Assembly (NCBI RefSeq): GCF_020819555.1
Contig: NZ_JAJHJB010000005.1
Location: 62,001 to 126,000, forward strand
DNA length: 64,000 nt
Direction: 5' to 3'
DNA from: Pelosinus baikalensis
GTDB lineage: Bacteria; Bacillota; Negativicutes; DSM-13327
Positions 58,705 to 64,000 of this stretch are shown piece by piece. A program made the position numbers and the translations under genes. The notes below the pieces were generated by a model, which searched no databases, was not told where the DNA came from, and saw only the letters and a program-made list of their open reading frames with translations. Within the stretch, counting starts at the first letter, position 1; every line of letters starts with the position of its first letter.

Positions 58705-61329
58705 ATGCCTGAAAAGTTTATAATCATCGATGGAAGTAGCTTGGTACATAGGGCGTTTTACGCTTTGCCCCCATTAACTACAGGTAACGGACAATATACA
58801 AATGCAGTGTATGGCTTTACAACTATGTTGGTAAAATTACTCGGTGAGTTAAAACCAGATTATATGGTTGTAGCTTTTGATAAAGGGAAAATTACTTTTC
58901 GTAATGACGTATATGCTGAATATAAGGCACAGCGTAAGCCTACGCCAAGAGAGTTATCGGAACAATTTCCATTGACGAAAGAGGTGCTGGCAGCATTAGG
59001 AATTAGAGAGCTAGAAGAAGCAGGGTATGAGGGCGACGATATTATTGGTACTTTAGCGGCTAAAGCAGGACAAGCAGGGCACGATGTGATCATTGTTACC
59101 GGCGATCGTGACGCCTTGCAATTGATTAATTCTCATACCAAAGTAATGCTAACGAAAAAAGGTATATCCGATATGGACATTTTTGATAAAGATGCTTTTT
59201 TTGCTAAATATAACGTGACCCCACAGCAACAAATTGATCTCAAGGGCTTAATGGGGGATGCTTCGGATAACATTCCTGGCGTTCCAGGGGTCGGAGAGAA
59301 AACGGCTATAAAGCTAATTGTCGAATATGGTTCTATCGAAAATGTCTTGGAGAATATTGAAAATATTTCAGGGAAAAAACTCCAGGAAAACTTACGTAAT
59401 AATAAAGAAATCGCCTTGTTGTCAAAACAATTAGCGACCATTAAATGTGATATGTCCATCGACTTTGAAAAGTATGATTTTAGAATCCATCCTAATCTTG
59501 AAAAAATGAAAGAACTTTTTGCTAAATTTGAATTTAAAAGTCTTCTAGCGCGAGTGCACAGTATATTCCCTGGACATGAGCAAGAGCAAGAAATAGAGGC
59601 AGAAGCGCTGCCTCAGATTGATGAAATAACCGATGCTGCTGAGGTGGCGGGTTTAATTACACAGATAAGAAAAGCTGGAATCTTAGAATTTTATCCAATC
59701 ATTACAGGGGCTTTACCTACTGTTCATGTAGGTGGTATATCAATTATCCTGGAAGGGGAAATTAAATATATTTCCAGTGAAACGGCAGGGTGGCAGGAAT
59801 TTCTGACTTTGTTTCCAGATGCAACGATCATGAAAGTTACTCATGATGCTAAGAAAATGTATCACGCATGCGCTAGTATGGGCACTTTCTTAGGAGGGCT
59901 TGTATTTGACACGATATTAGCAGCATATCTTTTGGAACCCACTGCAAATGACTATTCTCTTGCGATACTGAAAGAAAAATATCTTGGAAAATTCAGTACG
60001 ATTCAATGGCAGAAAATGTATTATAAACCTGTTTTTGCTGTATGGGCTATTGAAGTCATACATGAAATATACCCTATATTAAAACAAGACCTAATCGACA
60101 ATGAGCTGATTCATTTGTTTAACGAAATAGAACTTCCTTTAGTTGAAGTATTATCCGTAGTAGAGAATCACGGAATTAAAGTAGATCGTGAATATTTGCA
60201 AATTATGTCAGTGGAAATTGGGGCAAAGATTGAGTTATTATTAACTAAGATTTATCAATGTGCGGGTGAAACATTCAATGTGAACTCGCCAAAGCAGTTA
60301 GGAGTCATTCTGTTTGAAAAACTAAATCTGCCTGTTATGAAAAAAACAAAAACTGGATACTCTACTGACGCAGAGGTATTGGAAAAATTAGCAGGCCAAC
60401 ATGCTATTGTGGATACGATTTTAGAATATCGAATGTTAGCCAAACTTAAATCGACCTATTTGGATGGAATGGTTGATCTGATTTCTCCTGCAACAGGTCG
60501 TATACATACTACCTTCAATCAAATGGTGACGGCTACAGGTAGACTTAGCAGTTCGGAACCAAATTTGCAGAATATCCCTATACGTACTGAAATTGGTAAG
60601 AAAATTCGAGAGTTGTTTATACCTGGTGCAGGGTATGATTATCTGATGTCTGCTGATTATTCTCAAATTGAGCTGAGAGTTTTAGCTGATATGTCAGGTG
60701 ATGCTAATCTCATTGAATCTTTTGCCAAAGAACAAGATGTGCATACTCGTACTGCAGCAGAAGTGTTTGAAGTTCCGATGGAAGAAGTTACTTCAGAATT
60801 GCGTTCAAGAGCAAAGGCTGTAAACTTTGGTATTGTCTATGGTATCAGTGATTATGGTTTATCACGTGATACAGGTGTCAGTCGTAAAGAGGCGAGCCAA
60901 TATATTGAAAATTATTTTACTAAATATAATGGTGTGAAAGCCTTTATGGACAAAGCCGTTGGTGCGGCTCATCAACAGGGATATGTTACTACTTTGCTGG
61001 GACGTCGTCGCTATTTGCCTGATATTAATAGCAAGAATTTTAATCAGCGCTCCTTTGCAGAGCGTACGGCGATGAATACTCCCATTCAGGGGACGGCTGC
61101 TGATATTATAAAAAAAGCGATGGTTGATGTATATCGAGCATTGCAAAAAGAAAAATTACAAAGTCGTATTCTATTGCAAGTACATGATGAATTGGTATTA
61201 GAAGTGCCTATTGGTGAAGTAGAGCAAGTCTCTAAAATAGTTAAAGAAGCAATGGAACAAAGTGTTACGTTAAAAGTTCCATTAGTGGTGGATGTAAAGA
61301 TCGGGAAAAATTGGGCAGATGCGAAATAA
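58705..61329 (+). CDS. polA: DNA polymerase I
   Basis: 874 residues. 5'-nuclease domain (about 1-290): FDKGKITFRNDVYAEYKAQR, EAGYEGDDIIGTLA, VTGDRDALQL, GLMGDASDNIPGVPGVGEKT. The 3'-5' exonuclease domain (about 300-470) is degenerate: the DxE pair is replaced (GILEFYPII), though DTILAAYLL keeps one Asp. Polymerase domain: TATGRLSSSEPNLQNIP, ADYSQIELRVLADMSGD (motif A), RAKAVNFGIVYGISDYGL (O helix) and VHDELVLEVP (motif C). It works in repair and Okazaki fragment maturation. Proofreading is likely absent, as in Bacillus PolA. GGTGG precedes the ATG; it heads polA-mutM-coaE-slt. Confidence 0.97.
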   Translation: MPEKFIIIDGSSLVHRAFYALPPLTTGNGQYTNAVYGFTTMLVKLLGELKPDYMVVAFDKGKITFRNDVYAEYKAQRKPTPRELSEQFPLTKEVLAALGIRELEEAGYEGDDIIGTLAAKAGQAGHDVIIVTGDRDALQLINSHTKVMLTKKGISDMDIFDKDAFFAKYNVTPQQQIDLKGLMGDASDNIPGVPGVGEKTAIKLIVEYGSIENVLENIENISGKKLQENLRNNKEIALLSKQLATIKCDMSIDFEKYDFRIHPNLEKMKELFAKFEFKSLLARVHSIFPGHEQEQEIEAEALPQIDEITDAAEVAGLITQIRKAGILEFYPIITGALPTVHVGGISIILEGEIKYISSETAGWQEFLTLFPDATIMKVTHDAKKMYHACASMGTFLGGLVFDTILAAYLLEPTANDYSLAILKEKYLGKFSTIQWQKMYYKPVFAVWAIEVIHEIYPILKQDLIDNELIHLFNEIELPLVEVLSVVENHGIKVDREYLQIMSVEIGAKIELLLTKIYQCAGETFNVNSPKQLGVILFEKLNLPVMKKTKTGYSTDAEVLEKLAGQHAIVDTILEYRMLAKLKSTYLDGMVDLISPATGRIHTTFNQMVTATGRLSSSEPNLQNIPIRTEIGKKIRELFIPGAGYDYLMSADYSQIELRVLADMSGDANLIESFAKEQDVHTRTAAEVFEVPMEEVTSELRSRAKAVNFGIVYGISDYGLSRDTGVSRKEASQYIENYFTKYNGVKAFMDKAVGAAHQQGYVTTLLGRRRYLPDINSKNFNQRSFAERTAMNTPIQGTAADIIKKAMVDVYRALQKEKLQSRILLQVHDELVLEVPIGEVEQVSKIVKEAMEQSVTLKVPLVVDVKIGKNWADAK

Positions 61330-61358
61330 CATCAATGACATGAACTAGGAGGTCAAAC

Positions 61359-62183
61359 ATGCCAGAAATGCCAGAGGTGGAAATCATTCGACGCAGCCTC
61401 ATAGATAAAATTTCAGGGCGTACAATTGTAGAAGTTGAGTTTTTATTGGCGCGATTGGTGAAATGGCCTTCATCTGCAGAGTTTCAAGCTGTATTAACAA
61501 ACAGAAAAATTGTGACTGTAGCGAGAAGAGGTAAATATTTATTATTCCATTTAGACGATAAGCAAGTCTTAGTTATACATCTTCGCATGACAGGGCGGTT
61601 GCAATATATCACACGGGATGGAGAAAAAGACAAGTTTACTCGCATTATATTTAAATTAGATAATGGTGATTTATTGGTATATGCGGATACTCGTACATTG
61701 GGAACCTTATACTTAATGCCCTTTGATGAATTGTGGAGAATTGCTGGTCTTTTTACTATGGGACCAGAACCCCTAACCCCTGAATTTTCGCTAGTTTACT
61801 TAACGGAAATGCTGAAAAAACACCATGGAAAAATTAAAGCGATCCTATTGAATCAAAAATATATAGGCGGATTGGGTAATATCTATGTGGACGAATGCAT
61901 GGCTATTGCTGGTATCCATCCAGAACGCATCGCTAGCAGTTTAAGTGAAAATGAAAATGAAAAATTGTATCATGCGATTAATAAAGTAATCGCAGATGGT
62001 ATAGAGCATGGAGGAACGACCTTCCGTGATTACCGTGATGGCGATGGGAAAAGTGGCAGTCATCAGTATCACCTTAACGTATATGGACGTAAAGATGAGC
62101 CGTGCCTTTCTTGCGGCACACCGATCCATCGTAAAGAGGTAGCGGGCCGTGGAACTCATTTTTGTCCAAAGTGTCAAAAATAA
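61359..62183 (+). CDS. mutM: Formamidopyrimidine-DNA glycosylase
   Basis: 274 residues, CTAGGAGG before the ATG. Catalytic Pro and Glu at the N-terminus (MPEMPEVEIIRRSL), Lys in GKYLLFHLDDK, H2TH region (LNQKYIGGLGNIYVDECMAI), and zinc finger CLSCGTPIHRKEVAGRGTHF followed by CPKC. It excises 8-oxoguanine and FapyG with AP-lyase activity. It is 29 bases after polA and 27 before coaE, the usual Firmicutes order, so repair polymerase and glycosylase share a transcript. Confidence 0.97.
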   Translation: MPEMPEVEIIRRSLIDKISGRTIVEVEFLLARLVKWPSSAEFQAVLTNRKIVTVARRGKYLLFHLDDKQVLVIHLRMTGRLQYITRDGEKDKFTRIIFKLDNGDLLVYADTRTLGTLYLMPFDELWRIAGLFTMGPEPLTPEFSLVYLTEMLKKHHGKIKAILLNQKYIGGLGNIYVDECMAIAGIHPERIASSLSENENEKLYHAINKVIADGIEHGGTTFRDYRDGDGKSGSHQYHLNVYGRKDEPCLSCGTPIHRKEVAGRGTHFCPKCQK

Positions 62184-62210
62184 GCACCGTAATTGTGGGA
62201 GGAACGCTTC

Positions 62211-62825
62211 ATGTATGTGATTGGTCTAACTGGTGGGATTGCAAGTGGTAAAAGTACGGTAAGTTCCATGTTGGCGAAACTGGGAGCTTACATTATTGAT
62301 ACAGATAAAATAGCTCGCGAAGTGGTTATGCCTAAGCAGCCTGCCTTGCTTGCGATTATGGCTCACTTTGGTGATGAAATTATGCTGCCGGATGGAAATG
62401 TGAATCGAAAAATGTTAGGAAATATCATATTTCAAAATCCGAAGGAACGCTCCTGCTTGGAGAAAATGATTCATCCCTATATTGAAGCACAAGTTGATAA
62501 TTGCATTAAGAAGGCGGAACAGCTGGGGCATAGGACTGTTGTTATCGATATACCATTATTATTTGAAGCAGGTTGGCAAAGTAAGGTTGATGAAATTTGG
62601 GTGGTTTACGTTGATCCATCAGTACAGCTTTCGCGGTTAATCTCTCGCAATCAGTTAACCAACAAGGAGGCCATGGATCGAATTAATGCTCAACTCAATA
62701 TAACTGAAAAAGCTAAGCGGTCACATTTGGTAATTGACAATACGTTAGATGTTGAGAATACGAAACAGCAGGTCATAACAGCATGGCTGAATGTACGTGA
62801 GAAAATGAATAATGTTATGGCGTGA
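62211..62825 (+). CDS. coaE: Dephospho-CoA kinase
   Basis: 204 residues from the ATG at 62211 (GGGAGGAACG upstream). P-loop GLTGGIASGKSTVSSML, IIDTDKIAREVV, HPYIEAQVDNCIKKAEQLGH and DIPLLFEAGWQSKVDEIWVV with R in LSRLISRNQLT. It phosphorylates the 3'-OH of dephospho-CoA with ATP, the last step of CoA synthesis. It is third in polA-mutM-coaE. Confidence 0.96.
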   Translation: MYVIGLTGGIASGKSTVSSMLAKLGAYIIDTDKIAREVVMPKQPALLAIMAHFGDEIMLPDGNVNRKMLGNIIFQNPKERSCLEKMIHPYIEAQVDNCIKKAEQLGHRTVVIDIPLLFEAGWQSKVDEIWVVYVDPSVQLSRLISRNQLTNKEAMDRINAQLNITEKAKRSHLVIDNTLDVENTKQQVITAWLNVREKMNNVMA

Positions 62826-62908
62826 ATGATTAGTTGTTCTACTTTCTGCGTGTTTTGAGTAGAATTTTGTAGGATGATACCTACTAACATAGTAACGGAG
62901 TGATTTTT

Positions 62909-63478
62909 TTGGGGATTTTAACCTGGATGAAAGTCCTGGTGAGGAATATAGTAATATTGGCCATTATTGGATATGGAGTATATAATACTGACTGGTTTCA
63001 AAAAAAATATATTTACCCTTTCCCTTACCAGGATATTGTGTACCAGTATGCTCTGGAAAGAGAGTTGGATCCCTTTCTTGTTGCTGGTGTGATACGAACA
63101 GAAAGTAAATTCGATACAAAAGCCGTGTCTCCTAAGGGAGCTTTAGGATTGATGCAGATGATGCCTGAAACGGCAAAATGGGTAGCCGAACAGATGGAAA
63201 ATAATGACTTTACTACTACGCAGCTAGAAAATCCTGAAATAAGTATTAGTATGGGAACGTGGTATTTAGCATCTTTAAAAAAAGAATTTAAAGGTAATGA
63301 AGTATTAATGTTAGCTGCTTATAATGGTGGCAGGGGCAATGTAAAGCAGTGGATGGGGCAATATGCATGGGATATGTCATTTCATGACTCTAAAAAAATC
63401 CCCTTTGGAGAAACTAAAAAATATGTAGATCGAGTTTTATATAGTAAAAAGCGCTATCAGGAGTTATATGGTAGATAG
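62909..63478 (+). CDS. Membrane-anchored lytic transglycosylase (SLT domain)
   Basis: 189 residues from a TTG at 62909 (ACGGAG 8 bases upstream); a GTG at 62900 overlaps that site and ATG 62927 is another option. One N-terminal membrane helix (VRNIVILAIIGYGVYNTDW), then an SLT domain: ALERELDPFLVAGVIRTESK with catalytic Glu, SPKGALGLMQMMPETAKWVA, and ISMGTWYLASLKKEF and AAYNGGRGNVKQW. It cleaves glycan strands to 1,6-anhydro ends and acts outside the cytoplasm. Close relatives sit after coaE in other Firmicutes; it is likely in the same transcript. Confidence 0.9.
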   Translation: MGILTWMKVLVRNIVILAIIGYGVYNTDWFQKKYIYPFPYQDIVYQYALERELDPFLVAGVIRTESKFDTKAVSPKGALGLMQMMPETAKWVAEQMENNDFTTTQLENPEISISMGTWYLASLKKEFKGNEVLMLAAYNGGRGNVKQWMGQYAWDMSFHDSKKIPFGETKKYVDRVLYSKKRYQELYGR

Positions 63479-63560
63479 GAGAGCGGTAGCTTTGCGATAT
63501 GGAAGAATAGTGTCAGTAAGATACGAGATGATTAATCTGGCTCTTCTGAGGAGAATTGTA

Positions 63561-64000
63561 ATGATGCTTAGTCGCAGATGTAGTATAATGCTGTGTCTGC
63601 TAATGCTTGTTATGCTGGCAAGTGGTTGCAGTTCTAAAACCCTGCCAGATTCTCCAAAGAATGAGATCAAACCAGGCGGGCAATTAGTTTATGGTAGTTT
63701 GCAAGAACCAAACACATTAAACCCATTATTATCCGATCTTTTAGCAACTGCAGAGGTCAGTAGTTTGATTTTTAGCAGCTTGATAGTAAATGATGCAAGG
63801 GGAGAATGGCTGCCGGATCTTGCTCTTGAAGTTCCCACTTTGCAAAATGGCGGAGTAAGCCCCGATGGCTTAACGATAAAATATAAACTTCGTCATGGTG
63901 TAACTTGGCATGATGGTAAATCCTTTACTGCAGAAGATGTTAAATTTACTTGGCAGATGATTATGAATTCAGGAGTTAATGTAATATCTAGAGAAGGATA
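63561..64000 (+). CDS. Oligopeptide-type ABC transporter binding lipoprotein (partial)
   Basis: The first 146 codons are in the window; the gene continues past the right edge. Start at 63561 (GAGGAGA upstream); an in-frame ATG at 63528 is possible. Lipoprotein signal: basic MMLSRRCS, hydrophobic core, lipobox LASGC with lipidated Cys near residue 23. The SBP_bac_5 family begins GGQLVYGSLQEPNTLNPLL and continues YKLRHGVTWHDGKSFTAEDV. It binds peptides or nickel/other ligands outside the membrane for a permease not yet seen. Confidence 0.9.
   Translation, partial: MMLSRRCSIMLCLLMLVMLASGCSSKTLPDSPKNEIKPGGQLVYGSLQEPNTLNPLLSDLLATAEVSSLIFSSLIVNDARGEWLPDLALEVPTLQNGGVSPDGLTIKYKLRHGVTWHDGKSFTAEDVKFTWQMIMNSGVNVISREG

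Noticed and set aside
1..64000. CRISPR arrays, IS elements, prophage or restriction-type defence cluster
   Set aside because: No direct-repeat arrays, transposase, integrase, attachment-site duplication or phage genes are visible anywhere in the window.

Overview
The window is an ordinary-looking chromosomal segment of an AT-rich, anaerobic, endospore-forming-type Firmicute. I infer the Negativicutes (Sporomusaceae, for example Pelosinus-like) from the combination of a DUF1657 protein, SepF, a polA-mutM-coaE-lytic transglycosylase cluster, respiratory genes and many TTG/GTG starts with strong AGGAGG ribosome sites. This placement is inference; no rRNA is present. I see no phage, IS element or CRISPR array.

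Layout. 1-92: edge of a HydG/ThiH-like radical SAM gene on the minus strand. 0.4-4.4 kb: a YmaF protein, an FMN glutamate-synthase-like protein, a type III polyketide synthase/methyltransferase pair and a DUF1657 protein. 4.7-16.3 kb: housekeeping genes (Na+/solute symporter, trmL, a Nfo-like TIM barrel, ylbF-murB, a beta-CASP RNA hydrolase, typA, sepF, tkt), a ymaF remnant and bioY behind a candidate BirA operator.

16.5-36.6 kb is the most interesting part, an anaerobic respiration island. It holds a DUF438-hemerythrin-PAS sensor, a small membrane protein, asrABC (siroheme sulfite reductase), narK-narGHJI (membrane nitrate reductase), an nreABC-type oxygen/nitrate sensing system, molybdenum cofactor genes (moaA, mobB, moaC, a MOSC-MogA fusion) and an orphan Mo-bisMGD oxidoreductase. 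Three intergenic regions carry the same promoter architecture: two copies of the staphylococcal NreC-type palindrome TAGGG-N4-CCCTA exactly 22 bp apart, followed by a -10-like hexamer exactly 36 bp after the second GGG. They precede the small membrane protein, asrA and narK. The nreABC genes next door therefore very probably control nitrate reduction, the sulfite-reductase-type enzyme and an unknown small protein together. A working model is that NarGHJI makes nitrite, and that AsrABC may remove it as well as, or instead of, sulfite, since no other nitrite reductase is visible here.

36.8-54.8 kb: a small membrane protein, a three-gene minus-strand operon (ABC-type binding protein without signal peptide, U32 peptidase, class III aminotransferase), dnaE, a YdcF protein, pyk, an unrecognised 453-residue protein, an acyltransferase, D-amino-acid transaminase, a DHA2 drug exporter, an ECF S-component-like protein and a YgjP metallopeptidase. 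54.9-55.2 kb: two identical tRNA-Leu(CAA) genes, each with its own promoter and terminator. 55.5-64.0 kb: a hypothetical protein, a sporulation-type orphan sensor kinase with an unusual H-box, an L,D-transpeptidase, polA-mutM-coaE-slt and the start of an oligopeptide-binding lipoprotein that runs off the window.
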